DNA of 64,000 nt from Enterocloster lavalensis (GCF_902364025.1 NZ_CABJCG010000011.1:62001-126000); one strand, 5' to 3'. Positions 43,441 to 51,981 are shown, numbered from the stretch's first letter. The notes: a model not told the origin generated them from the letters alone. Numbers and translations are program-made.

Positions 43441-43447
43441 CGCTCCC

Positions 43448-43531
43448 CGTGACGGCCGTGACGACCGTGACGATGTTTTACACACCGCCCCCGCTCTCAA
43501 AAAAGCCGTCACAGCCGTCACGGTCGTCACG
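43448..43531. repeat. Inverted triplets of 9-bp iteron-like repeats
   Basis: CGTGACGGC, CGTGACGAC, CGTGACGAT run in tandem at 43448-43474. Three reverse-complement-type units (GCCGTCACA, GCCGTCACG, GTCGTCACG) follow at 43505-43531, around a 30-bp centre. The right arm reaches into the last codons of the RepA-like gene. It could be a replication-initiator binding site or a very stable terminator. Confidence 0.7.
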
Positions 43532-44687
43532 CCTGGGGCGGTTCCAGGGTGAGGGTGATACTTCTCCCGGCGTGGCTTCTGCTGTTCTCATAGCGGATAT
43601 GGTACTCCGCCGCCAGCCTCCCGGCCCGGATATTCAGCCGCATAGCCAGGGCGTTGGGCTTCATGTCGGTCTGGATAGCCGCCGCCAGCTCCGTGGCGGT
43701 GCCGCCCCAGGCGGGCCTGTCTGCTGTCACAAGGGCGGCAACGGCCTCCAATACCGGGTCAGGCGGTTCCACCCACGGCTCCGTTTCCAGCCGCTCCAGC
43801 TCCCACACAAGGCGCTCCTTGTCCTTGGTGAGATACATCCGCTGGTCTTGCTGGTCACGCCCGGCCACGTCCAGAATGGCGCTGCCGTCCGTCCGCTTCT
43901 CCTTTTGAAGAAGAAAGGCCCCGTCCGCAGCTCCCAACAGGCCGTTGGTGCCGGAAATCATATCAAACTTATCGTCTGCCTGTTGCTTTCGGGTGTGGTG
44001 TACCAGCAGGAGGCATATACCGCAATCGTCAGCAAGGCGTTTCAGCTTGCCCACCACCTCGTAGTCGTTGGCATAGCTGTACTTGTCCCCGCCGACCTCC
44101 CGGACTTTCTGGAGGGTGTCAATGATAATCAGTTTAGTGTCGGGGTGCTGACGGACGAATTTCTTTAGCTGTTCCTCCAGGCCCAGGCCGAGCTGTTTGG
44201 CGTAGATCGCAAAGAGCAGGTCGTTGGTGCCGTCCATGCCGAACATCCGATACAGCCGCCCCTGCAAGCGGCGGTGGTCGTCCTCCAACGCCAGATAGAG
44301 GACGGTGCCCTTGTGGACGGGGTAGCCCCACAGGGGGAGGCCCATGCTCACATGGTAGGCAAGCTGGGCCATCAGGAATGACTTGCCCACCTTGGGCGCT
44401 CCCGCAAAGAGGTACGTCCCAGGATAGAGCAGACCGTCAATGATTGGCGGTCTGCTCTGGTAGACATTCTGGTAAAGCTCGTTCATGGAAACCGTGTGGA
44501 GGTAGGCCGGGTCGCTTGTCCGTTGAAGCTCCCGAAGAATATCCTCCATACTTTCATCCTGGGGGTTGTTTTCGGTAGCCGCTTCTGATATACTGGCCGT
44601 GGTACATATTTTTGAATTGGGCTGTTCCCCGTCTGCGCCAACAGACGGAACCGGGACAGTCCTTTTCGTTTCTCTGGAATCCATCAA
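43527..44687 (-). CDS. RepA-like AAA ATPase/helicase
   Basis: 386 aa. RecA-fold ATPase: Walker A FAGAPKVGKSFLMAQ, Walker B TKLIIIDTLQKV, LLLVHHTRKQQADDKFDMISGTNG (motif III and Arg region). This matches the hexameric helicase RepA group and DnaB-like ATPases found in mobilizable elements. The C-terminal ~100 residues contain a winged-helix-like piece. It likely helps the element replicate or unwind during transfer. The stop overlaps the iteron region. Confidence 0.85.
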   Translation of the reverse strand: MMDSRETKRTVPVPSVGADGEQPNSKICTTASISEAATENNPQDESMEDILRELQRTSDPAYLHTVSMNELYQNVYQSRPPIIDGLLYPGTYLFAGAPKVGKSFLMAQLAYHVSMGLPLWGYPVHKGTVLYLALEDDHRRLQGRLYRMFGMDGTNDLLFAIYAKQLGLGLEEQLKKFVRQHPDTKLIIIDTLQKVREVGGDKYSYANDYEVVGKLKRLADDCGICLLLVHHTRKQQADDKFDMISGTNGLLGAADGAFLLQKEKRTDGSAILDVAGRDQQDQRMYLTKDKERLVWELERLETEPWVEPPDPVLEAVAALVTADRPAWGGTATELAAAIQTDMKPNALAMRLNIRAGRLAAEYHIRYENSRSHAGRSITLTLEPPQA

Positions 44688-44691
44688 TCTA

Positions 44692-45012
44692 TCAATCCTC
44701 CTTCATGCCGTCCAGCGTCACGGTGATAAGGCGGATGGTGGCAAGAAGTTCATCATCCACCCCATCCCCGGCCTCCATGCGCCGCAGCTCCCCCAGGACG
44801 GCGGCGAGCTGGTCGCGCAGGGCTTTGTAGACCCTGGGATTGCCCTGCACCACAATGTCCCGGTTCAGCAGCCGCCGGGTGATGTAGTCCTGCTTGGTCA
44901 GCCCGGACAGGCGCACATAGGTGTCCAATAAATCGGCCTCCTCCGGCGACAGCCTGAACGCCACCTGACGATTTCTCCAACGGTTGTAGTTGTCGAGATT
45001 TTTCGCAGACAT
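44692..45012 (-). CDS. MobC-like accessory mobilisation protein
   Basis: 106 aa. NRQVAFRLSPEEADLLDTYVRLSGLTKQDYITRRLLNR is a ribbon-helix-helix type DNA-binding domain as in MobC relaxosome proteins; the rest is helical. It lies in the operon between integrase and helicase genes, 3 bp from the integrase and 4 bp from the helicase. Its role in bringing the relaxase to oriT is inferred from family and context. Confidence 0.75.
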   Translation of the reverse strand: MSAKNLDNYNRWRNRQVAFRLSPEEADLLDTYVRLSGLTKQDYITRRLLNRDIVVQGNPRVYKALRDQLAAVLGELRRMEAGDGVDDELLATIRLITVTLDGMKED

Positions 45013-45015
45013 GAT

Positions 45016-46092
45016 TTAAGCCCCCTTTCGCTCCATGTTCAGCTTGTCCGCCATCTCCGCCTGCCGGGTGGGGAACAGGTGAGCGTAGCGGTAGGTGATG
45101 TCGATACTCTCATGCCCCACCCGGTCAGCGATTGCCAGGGCGGTAAAGCCCATGTCAATCAGCAGGGAAATGTGGCTGTGTCTCAAGTCGTGAATCCTGA
45201 TCCGCTTGACCCCGGCCTCTTTCGCTCCCCTGTCCATCTCCCGGTGAAGATAGGATTTCGTCACCGTGAAAATGCGGTCTGTCGGCTCCACGGCGTACAG
45301 GCTCTTGATGTAGTCCTCCATTTCTTCACAGAGGAAAGCTGGCATTTGAATGACCCTGTTGCTCTTGGCCGTCTTGGGGTCGGTGATAACGTCCTGCCCT
45401 TTGATACGCTGGTAGGATTTCGAGATAGAAACCGTCTGCTTCTCAAAGTCGAAGTCCGCCGGGGTGAGGGCCAGCAGCTCCCCCTCCCGAATACCGCACC
45501 AGTAGAGCATTTCAAAGGCGTAGTAGGAAAGAGGCTTGTCCATCATAGCGTCAGCGAATTTCAGATACTCCGCTTTCGTCCAGAACAGCATTTCCCGGCC
45601 CTTGGCCTTGCCCATGTTGCCCACCTGGGCGGCGGGGTTGGCTTTCAGATTGTAGTGCTTCACCGCATGATTGAAAACGGCGCTCAACTGATTGTGGAGC
45701 GTTTTCAGGTACACGGGGGAATAGGGCTTGCCATTCTTGTCCCGGTAGTTCAGCATTTCGCTCTGCCACGCCATGACCTCCTTGGAATGGATTTCGCTCA
45801 TTTTCCGCTTTCCAAAGTAGGGCACCAGCTTTTTGTAGAGGATATGCTCTTTCGTCCCCCAGGTGTTTTCCTTGATACGGCCTTTCATGTCCGCAGCGTA
45901 GAGCGCCACGAAGCTCTCAAAGGTCATATCCAGGTCGGCGGTCTGCTGTTGCAGGAACGTCCGTTCCCACTCCAGCGCCTCCCGCTTGGTCTTGAAGCCC
46001 CGCTTCATCTTCTTTTCCTTTTTCCCTGTCCAGTTCTCAAAGTAAAAGGACGCATACCATGTTCCCTTGGCCTTGTCTTTATACGCTGGCAT
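45016..46092 (-). CDS. Tyrosine recombinase (integrase)
   Basis: 358 aa. An AP2-like N-terminal arm-binding region (KDKAKGTWYASFYFENWTGK), a SAM-like core-binding domain (~60-160), and a catalytic domain with R in CGIREGELLALTPADF, HDLRHSHISLLID, and the nucleophile Tyr in HESIDITYRYAHLFP. It catalyses integration and excision of the element at the guaA 3' end. Preceded by the excisionase gene (12-bp gap). Confidence 0.95.
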   Translation of the reverse strand: MPAYKDKAKGTWYASFYFENWTGKKEKKMKRGFKTKREALEWERTFLQQQTADLDMTFESFVALYAADMKGRIKENTWGTKEHILYKKLVPYFGKRKMSEIHSKEVMAWQSEMLNYRDKNGKPYSPVYLKTLHNQLSAVFNHAVKHYNLKANPAAQVGNMGKAKGREMLFWTKAEYLKFADAMMDKPLSYYAFEMLYWCGIREGELLALTPADFDFEKQTVSISKSYQRIKGQDVITDPKTAKSNRVIQMPAFLCEEMEDYIKSLYAVEPTDRIFTVTKSYLHREMDRGAKEAGVKRIRIHDLRHSHISLLIDMGFTALAIADRVGHESIDITYRYAHLFPTRQAEMADKLNMERKGA

Positions 46093-46104
46093 TTTCTTCC
46101 CTCC

Positions 46105-46293
46105 TTACTGATTTTCCCGCAGTCCATAGAACTTTTCCTCGAAGTAGCGTCTGCTCACCCGTCCGGGGATGGTGAGGAAACCCTTCTGCTTCAGCTCCTC
46201 GTTCATCTCCCGCACCAGCTTGTAGGCGTAGGGCTTGGAGATACCCAGCGCCCCGGCCACTTCCTCGGCCCGTACAAACAGCTCTTTGCTCAA
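46105..46293 (-). CDS. Excisionase-like DNA-binding protein
   Basis: 62 aa. ELFVRAEEVAGALGISKPYAYKL is a winged-helix (MerR/Xis-like) DNA-binding motif; the tail GFLTIPGRVSRRYFEEKFYG is typical of small element excisionases. The start is TTG 46293, with AAGGAGG 8 bases upstream; an earlier frame to 46341 runs through the promoter. It shares a transcript with the integrase. Confidence 0.8.
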   Translation of the reverse strand: MSKELFVRAEEVAGALGISKPYAYKLVREMNEELKQKGFLTIPGRVSRRYFEEKFYGLRENQ

Positions 46294-46316
46294 GTGCAAC
46301 ACCTCCTTATTCGTTG

Positions 46317-46436
46317 TTCGCAAAATTGTTAATGCTGACATCCTTATTATACATTCGCATGGTTGTTAATGTCAAGAGTTTATTTCGCAATTTTGTTAAT
46401 TTTCTTCTTGCATATTTCGCTTATTTGCGCTATACT
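46317..46436. promoter_or_regulatory. Divergent promoters and three 18-bp direct repeats
   Basis: Minus promoter for excisionase-integrase: TTGACA (46370-46375), 18 bp, TATAAT (46346-46351). Plus promoter for the XRE gene: TTGCAT (46408-46413), 17 bp, TATACT (46431-46436). Three direct repeats of the form TTCGCA-N3/4-TTGTTAAT lie at 46317-46334, 46354-46371 and 46384-46401, overlapping or flanking the promoters. They look like regulator or excisionase sites. Confidence 0.8.
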
Positions 46437-46458
46437 ATTTTCAAAGGCGGTGGAACAT

Positions 46459-47016
46459 ATGACAGTAGGAGAAAAAATCAAGAAAATCCGCACATTTCGG
46501 GGTATGACGCAAAAGGAATTGGGGCTGGCTATCGGCTTTGAGGAAAAGGGAGCGGACAACCGTATTGCCCAGTACGAAACGAACTACCGTGTGCCCAAGA
46601 GGGAACTGCTGGACAAGATTGCCCAGGCCCTGCGGGTAGACCGTCAGAACTTCTATACGGTTCAACCTGGCTGTGCCGAGGACTTCATGCGGACGTTTTT
46701 CTGGCTGGACGAGGACAGCCCCGGCTCCATCCGCCTGTTTCAGCTTGTCCGCAACCCCGGCAAGATAGGGGCCTCCGATGATACCGCCGTCCGCTACAAC
46801 GACACGGACGATTGGCCCGCTCAACCTCCCGTGGGTATCTACTTCAACTATGGCCTCGTTGATGATTTCATGCGGGAATGGCTTTTGCGCCAGCAGGAGC
46901 TACACGCCGGGGAGATTACCAGGGAAGAATACTTTGAATGGAAAATCAACTGGCCGAGTACCTGCGATGACGGGAAAGAATCGAAATACTATGTACCCTG
47001 GAGAAAAGAAAAATAG
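46459..47016 (+). CDS. XRE-family regulator of the mobile element
   Basis: 185 aa. Residues 1-65 are a helix-turn-helix (MTVGEKIKKIRTFRGMTQKEL, then RIAQYETNYRVPKRELLDKIA). The C-terminal part has no known domain. It is divergent from the excisionase-integrase operon, so it most likely controls excision. ATG 46459 with AAAGGCGG upstream; an earlier frame extends into the promoter and is rejected. Confidence 0.85.
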   Translation: MTVGEKIKKIRTFRGMTQKELGLAIGFEEKGADNRIAQYETNYRVPKRELLDKIAQALRVDRQNFYTVQPGCAEDFMRTFFWLDEDSPGSIRLFQLVRNPGKIGASDDTAVRYNDTDDWPAQPPVGIYFNYGLVDDFMREWLLRQQELHAGEITREEYFEWKINWPSTCDDGKESKYYVPWRKEK

Positions 47017-47071
47017 GGCAAGCAAAACCGCCCTGCTGAATTTGTCGTTCAGCAGGGCGGTTCGCTTGCCC
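47017..47071 (+). terminator. Intrinsic terminator of the XRE gene
   Basis: A long hairpin: AACCGCCCTGCTGAA (47026-47040) pairs with TTCAGCAGGGCGGTT (47048-47062), and the stem extends to GGGCAAGC/GCTTGCCC. It directly follows the stop. Confidence 0.75.
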
Positions 47072-47109
47072 TTTGCAATCATTCTCTTGTGTGACCGGGT
47101 TGAAATGAA

Positions 47110-47132
47110 TAGTATCAAACCAGTATCACAAG
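47110..47132. repeat. Right-end 23-bp repeat of the mobile element
   Basis: Counterpart of 40738-40760: TAGTATCAAA, two variable bases, AGTATCACAA. It is 55 bp from the guaA stop codon, the expected distance of an integrase arm site from an attachment core. Confidence 0.6.
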
Positions 47133-47187
47133 GCAAAGTGACAGGTCAAAAACCCTGTATTCATGCGGGTTTGCGCCGTTTTAACGG

Positions 47188-48480
47188 TCATTCCCACTCA
47201 ATCGTCGCCGGCGGCTTCGGAGACAAATCATAGCAAACCCGATTCACATTCTCCACCTCGTCCAAAATCCGGTCCGTGATCTTAAGCAGCACATCCCACG
47301 GCACCTGCTCCACGGAGGCGCTCATGGCGTCGATGGTGTTGATGGCGCGGATAATCACCATGTACTCAAAGCTTCTCGCATTGTGCTTCACGCCCACGCT
47401 CTTGAAGTTCGGCACCACGGTGAAATACTGCCAGACCTTCTGGTCCAGGCCCGCCTTCTCAAACTCGTCACGCAGGATGGCGTCGGACTCGCGCACGGCC
47501 TCCAGACGGTCGCGGGTGATCGCGCCCAGGCAGCGCACGCCCAGACCCGGTCCCGGGAAGGGCTGACGGTAAACCATGGAGTGAGGCAGTCCCAGCTCCA
47601 CGCCGCAGGCGCGGACCTCGTCCTTGAACAGCTGCTTTAACGGCTCTACCAGCTCGAACTTCAGATCCTCCGGAAGGCCGCCCACATTGTGATGGGACTT
47701 CACCATCTTAGCGGTCTTGGTGCCGCTCTCGATGATGTCCGGGTAAATGGTTCCCTGGCCCAGGAAATCGATGCCGTCCAGCTTTCTGGCCTCCTCCTCG
47801 AACACGCGGATGAACTCGCTGCCGATGATCTTGCGCTTCTGCTCGGGATCGGACACATTCTCCAGCTTGCCCAGGAAACGCTCCACCGCGTCCACGTAGA
47901 TCAGGTTGGCATGAAGCTGGTTCTTGAACACCTCCACCACGCTCTCGGACTCGTTCTTTCTCATCAGGCCGTGGTTCACGTGCACGCAAACCAGCTGATT
48001 GCCGATGGCCTTTAACAGCAGGGCGGCCACCACGGAGGAATCCACGCCGCCGGAAAGGGCTAACAGCACCTTGCGGTCTCCCACCTGACGGCGCATCAGC
48101 TCCACCTGATCCTCGATAAAGTTCTTCATATTCCAGTTAGCCTCAGCGTGGCACTGGCCGAACACGAACGCCTTGAGAGCTTCCTTGTCCGGAATCTCGT
48201 CATAGCACGCCGTGCATTTCGCAGTGGGGTGGTCGATGGCGATCACCGGAATCCCGCACTCGTAGAGCGCCGGGTCCACGTCCACCGCCGCACCGTCCAC
48301 CACGCGGTTCTCGCCGCCGTTTAAGATGATGCCCTTGACATTTTCCAATTTCTTTAACCCCTCCACGCCGATATCGTGGGGGTGAATCTCACTGTACACG
48401 CCCATGCTGCGGATTTCGCGGGCCACCACCGTGTTCTCGGTGCTGCCCAGGTCCAGAATTACGATCATATCCTGTTTCAT
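47188..48480 (-). CDS. guaA: GMP synthase with shortened, Cys-less glutaminase domain
   Basis: 430 aa; the usual length is ~510-530. Makes GMP from XMP. The C-terminal PP-loop ATPase (SGGVDS at 143-148) and dimerisation region are complete (GQGTIYPDIIES, PFPGPGLGVRCLG, and the C-terminal PPATIEWE). The N-terminal class I glutamine amidotransferase domain is only ~115 aa. The oxyanion/nucleophile motif is CGIPVIAIDHPTAKC, with Asp83 where the catalytic Cys belongs, and the later His-Glu dyad is missing. It should therefore use free ammonia or another partner's glutaminase. ATG 48480 with AAGGAG upstream. Its 3' end is the target of the adjacent element. Confidence 0.92.
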   Translation of the reverse strand: MKQDMIVILDLGSTENTVVAREIRSMGVYSEIHPHDIGVEGLKKLENVKGIILNGGENRVVDGAAVDVDPALYECGIPVIAIDHPTAKCTACYDEIPDKEALKAFVFGQCHAEANWNMKNFIEDQVELMRRQVGDRKVLLALSGGVDSSVVAALLLKAIGNQLVCVHVNHGLMRKNESESVVEVFKNQLHANLIYVDAVERFLGKLENVSDPEQKRKIIGSEFIRVFEEEARKLDGIDFLGQGTIYPDIIESGTKTAKMVKSHHNVGGLPEDLKFELVEPLKQLFKDEVRACGVELGLPHSMVYRQPFPGPGLGVRCLGAITRDRLEAVRESDAILRDEFEKAGLDQKVWQYFTVVPNFKSVGVKHNARSFEYMVIIRAINTIDAMSASVEQVPWDVLLKITDRILDEVENVNRVCYDLSPKPPATIEWE

Positions 48481-48645
48481 CGATTCCTGCTCCTTCTTCA
48501 TTTGTATTCTTTTTTCTCGTTTATCTGCCGGAAAATGCTTCGGGTCCCCGAACCGCTCTCCGGCCCTCAGCTACCATTATAGTCGAAAAGTGGAAAATAG
48601 AAAAGCAATTTCTGAGAAATGTAGCGGACCGAACTACATCCGCTC

Positions 48646-49314
48646 TCACGCCTCCATCAACAGCTCGAATTCATTTTTATTCACCAGAACCAGCCCTTCC
48701 TCCTGCATCCGTCCCAGCTCCCGGGTCAGGGCGCTGCGGTCCACGCAGAGGTAATCCGCCAGCTCCAGCCGCCCCATGGACGAGGTGAACTTCCGGCTGC
48801 CCCGGCGCTGGACCTGCTGGGAGAGCCAGACCAGAATCCGGCCGCGGATGGATTTCTTGGAGATCACCTCCATCTTGTCCATCAGCTGGACATTTTTCCG
48901 GGCCAGCAGCGTCACCATGTTTTCGATCAGGCGGTGATGAAATATACAGGAGGAGCTGCAGGTGCGCAGCACCTTGTGAAAGCCCAGCAGAAGGATGCGG
49001 CTGTTCTGGGCCGCCTGGAAGGAGACCGTACTGTCGGAGCCTCCCCCGCACACAAAGCTCTCCCCGAACACCGCTCCCGGCTCCAGAGACAGCAGGATCG
49101 CCTTCTGCCCCCACACGTCCTCCTTGATCATCTGCACGCTGCCGCTCATCACCACGCCCACGGAGTCCAGGCTCTCCCCTTCCAGGAAAATGAACTCCCC
49201 TTTCGCGTAATCCTTGGCCACCGCCCCAAGACATTGCAGCATCGCGCCGATCTGTCCCTTCTCGATCTTGCCAAACAGCTCCATCTCATGTAATTGCTGC
49301 AAAAATTGTTCCAT
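48646..49314 (-). CDS. Crp/Fnr-family regulator of the hcp operon
   Basis: 222 aa. Residues ~10-130 form a cyclic-nucleotide-type sensor (GEFIFLEGESLDSVGVVMSGSVQM); the C-terminal winged helix has SMGRLELADYLCVDRSALTRELGRM. There is no N-terminal Fnr-type cysteine cluster. It is divergent from the ferredoxin-hcp operon, where a palindrome precedes the promoter, so it is most likely HcpR-like and responds to nitrosative or hydroxylamine stress. ATG 49314 has AAGGAGG upstream. Confidence 0.85.
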   Translation of the reverse strand: MEQFLQQLHEMELFGKIEKGQIGAMLQCLGAVAKDYAKGEFIFLEGESLDSVGVVMSGSVQMIKEDVWGQKAILLSLEPGAVFGESFVCGGGSDSTVSFQAAQNSRILLLGFHKVLRTCSSSCIFHHRLIENMVTLLARKNVQLMDKMEVISKKSIRGRILVWLSQQVQRRGSRKFTSSMGRLELADYLCVDRSALTRELGRMQEEGLVLVNKNEFELLMEA

Positions 49315-49358
49315 TCCGGCCTCCTTTTTTTGTTTCAGTATAGCAAAATTGTTCTCAC

Positions 49359-49405
49359 GTTGCAACCGCAACATACATTGGCAGATTTTTGTGTTACCGT
49401 ATAGA
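49359..49405 (+). promoter_or_regulatory. Promoter and palindrome upstream of the ferredoxin-hcp operon
   Basis: TTGGCA (49378-49383), 16-bp spacer, TATAGA (49400-49405). A palindrome GTTGC-AACC-GCAAC at 49359-49372 is centred about 46 bp upstream of the predicted start, the place of an activating Crp/Fnr-family site. Confidence 0.6.
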
Positions 49406-49520
49406 CACTTGATGAGGTATTTTCAAGTCCGGTGAACCTACATGCCGGAATACTTGGAGCGTTTTTCCACAAGCTTCGTGTTTGTGGCCCATTCAGAGCA
49501 TTCAGAGGAGGAATGAACTT

Positions 49521-50288
49521 ATGATTCGCAGAATTATCCATATCGACGAAGAAAAATGCAACGGCTGTGGCCTGTGCGCCGATGCCTGCCACGAAGGCGC
49601 CATCGGCATGGTGGAGGGCAAAGCCCGCCTGCTGCGGGAGGACTACTGCGACGGGCTGGGCGACTGCCTGCCGTCCTGCCCCGCCGGAGCCATCACCTTT
49701 GAGGAGCGGGAAGCCCCTGCCTACGACCACGCGGCGGTTCTGGCGGCCCAGGCGGCAAAGTGCCGGGACGCTTCGTCCCCCGCAGCGCCGCACCACGCCG
49801 GATGTCCCGGTTCCCGGGCGGCGGTATTTTCCCGGCCGGTGTCCACAAAAGACCAAGCGGATTCCCCGGCAGCCGGAACGTCCCCAGCTATCACGCCATC
49901 CGAAGCCTGTCCCTCGTCCGCCATCCACAGCGAGCTCACCCAGTGGCCGGTGCAGATCAAGCTGGCCCCTGTGACAGCTCCGTTTTTTAACGGCGCGGAT
50001 CTTTTGATCGCGGCCGACTGCACCGCCTACGCCTACGGCGATTTCCACCGCAGCTTCATCCGCGGCCGGATCACCCTGATCGGCTGCCCCAAGCTGGACA
50101 GCGTGGATTACTCCGAAAAGCTGACGGAAATCATCGCCCGCAACGATTTAAAGAGCATCACCGTGGTCCGCATGGAGGTTCCGTGCTGCGGCGGCATCGA
50201 GTTCGCCGTGAAAAACGCGCTGAATGCCAGCGGCAAAGAAACTCCCCTGAATGTCGTCACCGTCTCCACCGACGGCCGCATCCTGTAA
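49521..50288 (+). CDS. Ferredoxin-like 4Fe-4S protein of the hcp operon
   Basis: 255 aa. Two 4Fe-4S clusters in the N-terminal ~60 residues (CNGCGLCADACHEG, then DYCDGLGDCLPSCPAG). A Pro/Ala-rich linker (~80-145) leads to a C-terminal domain with CTAYAY and CGGIEFA, conserved in such proteins. It is encoded 36 bp upstream of hcp and probably passes electrons to the hydroxylamine reductase. ATG 49521; GAGGAGG upstream. Confidence 0.88.
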   Translation: MIRRIIHIDEEKCNGCGLCADACHEGAIGMVEGKARLLREDYCDGLGDCLPSCPAGAITFEEREAPAYDHAAVLAAQAAKCRDASSPAAPHHAGCPGSRAAVFSRPVSTKDQADSPAAGTSPAITPSEACPSSAIHSELTQWPVQIKLAPVTAPFFNGADLLIAADCTAYAYGDFHRSFIRGRITLIGCPKLDSVDYSEKLTEIIARNDLKSITVVRMEVPCCGGIEFAVKNALNASGKETPLNVVTVSTDGRIL

Positions 50289-50324
50289 CCATCCGCACAT
50301 CAACCCATAGGAGGGACCAACACC

Positions 50325-51920
50325 ATGTCAGAATCCATGTTTTGTTTTCAATGTGAGCAGACCGCGGGCGGCTGCGGCTGCACCGGCAGTATGGGCGTTT
50401 GCCGGAAAACTGCTCAGACGGCCGGACTTCAGGACCAGCTCACCGGCGCTTTGATCGGTCTGGCCCGCGCCACCTCAGGCGGCCAGCCCGGCGAGTCTGC
50501 GGACCGCGCCATGATCCACGGCCTGTTTGCCACCATCACCAATGTCAACTTCGACGACGACTCCATCCGCGGCCTGATTCAGACCGTACACGCGGAGAAG
50601 GAAAAGCTGTCCCCCAACTGTTCCTCCTGCGCCAATCCCTGCCAGCGCAGCGACGACTACGACATGAATCTGCTGTGGCAGGAGCCGGACGAGGATGTGC
50701 GCTCCCTCAAATCCCTGCTGCTCTTCGGCCTGCGCGGAATGGCCGCCTACGCCTGGCACGCCATGACCTTAGGCATAAGCGACGAGACGGTCAACCGCTT
50801 CTTCTACCGCGGCATGTTTGCGGTGGGCTGGGAAGCCGCCGCTTCCGATCTTCTGCCCTTAGTTATGGAGTGCGGCGAGGTGAACCTGCGCTGTATGGAG
50901 CTTTTGGACTCCGCCAACACCGGCGCTTACGGCGATCCCGCGCCCACCCGGGTCTCCTTTACCGTGGAAGAAGGCCCCTTTATCGTGGTGTCCGGCCATG
51001 ATCTCCACGATCTGTACCTGCTGTTGGAACAGACCAAAGACAAAGGCGTGAACGTCTACACCCACGGGGAAATGCTTCCGGCCCACGCTTACCCCCGTCT
51101 GGCCGCTTACCCGCAGTTGAAGGGCAATTTCGGCACCGCCTGGCAGAACCAGCAGAAGGAATTTGCGGATCTCCCCGCTCCCATCCTCTTCACCACCAAC
51201 TGCCTCATGCCGCCCGCGCCCTCCTACGCGGACCGGGTATTCACAACCGGGCCGGTGGCATTTCCCGGAATGGCCCACATCGGGGAAGAAAAGGATTTCA
51301 GTCCGGTGATCGAGACGGCCCTGCGCCTGGGCGGATACCGGGAGCCCCGCTGCCTGACCGGCGTAAACGGCGGCTCCGGCACCACCACCGGCTTCGGACG
51401 CCACGCGGTCTTAAATGCGGCGGACCAGGTGGTTGAAGCGGTGAAATCCGGGGCGATCCGCCACTTTTTCCTGGTGGGCGGCTGCGACGGAGCCCGTCCG
51501 GGCCGGAACTATTACACGGATTTCGTCCGTCAGGCCCCGGAGGACACGCTGATTCTCACGCTGGGCTGCGGAAAGTACCGCTTTAACGACCTGGATCTGG
51601 GCACAATCGCCGGGCTTCCCCGCCTCCTGGACATGGGGCAGTGCAACGACGCCTACGGGGCCATCCAGGTAGCCGTGGCCCTGGCCGACGCCTTTGGCTG
51701 CGGCGTCAATGATCTGCCGCTGACGCTGGTGCTGTCCTGGTTTGAACAGAAAGCGGTCTGCATCCTGCTCAGCCTGCTCCACCTTGGAATCCGCAACATT
51801 TACATCGGCCCCACGCTGCCGGCCTTCCTCTCCCCCGGAGTGCTGAACCAGCTGGTGGAGGGCTACGCGCTGACCCCCACTTCCACGCCTGGGGAAGATC
51901 TGAAAAAGATCCTCGGATAG
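50325..51920 (+). CDS. hcp: Hydroxylamine reductase (hybrid cluster protein)
   Basis: 531 aa. Reduces hydroxylamine and NO-type reactive nitrogen species in the cytoplasm. N-terminal Cys cluster MFCFQCEQTAGGCGCTG...C binds the cubane cluster; the hybrid Ni/Fe-S cluster ligands appear in the central and C-terminal domain (NCSSCANPCQ, FTTNCLMPP, GGCDGARPGRNYY, LTLGCGKYRFN). GGAGGGACCAACACC precedes the ATG. Operon with the ferredoxin-like gene. Confidence 0.95.
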   Translation: MSESMFCFQCEQTAGGCGCTGSMGVCRKTAQTAGLQDQLTGALIGLARATSGGQPGESADRAMIHGLFATITNVNFDDDSIRGLIQTVHAEKEKLSPNCSSCANPCQRSDDYDMNLLWQEPDEDVRSLKSLLLFGLRGMAAYAWHAMTLGISDETVNRFFYRGMFAVGWEAAASDLLPLVMECGEVNLRCMELLDSANTGAYGDPAPTRVSFTVEEGPFIVVSGHDLHDLYLLLEQTKDKGVNVYTHGEMLPAHAYPRLAAYPQLKGNFGTAWQNQQKEFADLPAPILFTTNCLMPPAPSYADRVFTTGPVAFPGMAHIGEEKDFSPVIETALRLGGYREPRCLTGVNGGSGTTTGFGRHAVLNAADQVVEAVKSGAIRHFFLVGGCDGARPGRNYYTDFVRQAPEDTLILTLGCGKYRFNDLDLGTIAGLPRLLDMGQCNDAYGAIQVAVALADAFGCGVNDLPLTLVLSWFEQKAVCILLSLLHLGIRNIYIGPTLPAFLSPGVLNQLVEGYALTPTSTPGEDLKKILG

Positions 51921-51981
51921 GGAAATGCCGGGGGAGCGGAAGAAACTGGCAGCCCTCCCCGGATTCCCACGCAGATTCATA

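Larger units (their letters stand above)
40688..47187. mobile_element. Integrative mobilizable element at the 3' end of guaA
   Basis: The element ends flush with the guaA stop codon (47188), a common integration target. Reading from that side it holds an XRE regulator, an excisionase-like protein, a tyrosine integrase, a MobC-like protein, a RepA-like helicase, a MobV relaxase with an upstream hairpin array, and one cargo gene. A near-identical 23-bp sequence sits at both ends (40738-40760 and 47110-47132, 3 mismatches) in the same orientation. It lacks a type IV secretion system, so it would need a helper to move. Left boundary approximate. Confidence 0.8.

Noticed and set aside
43089..43530. 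Two overlapping frames in the candidate oriT
   Set aside because: They run through perfect hairpins, have unusual composition and no ribosome site.
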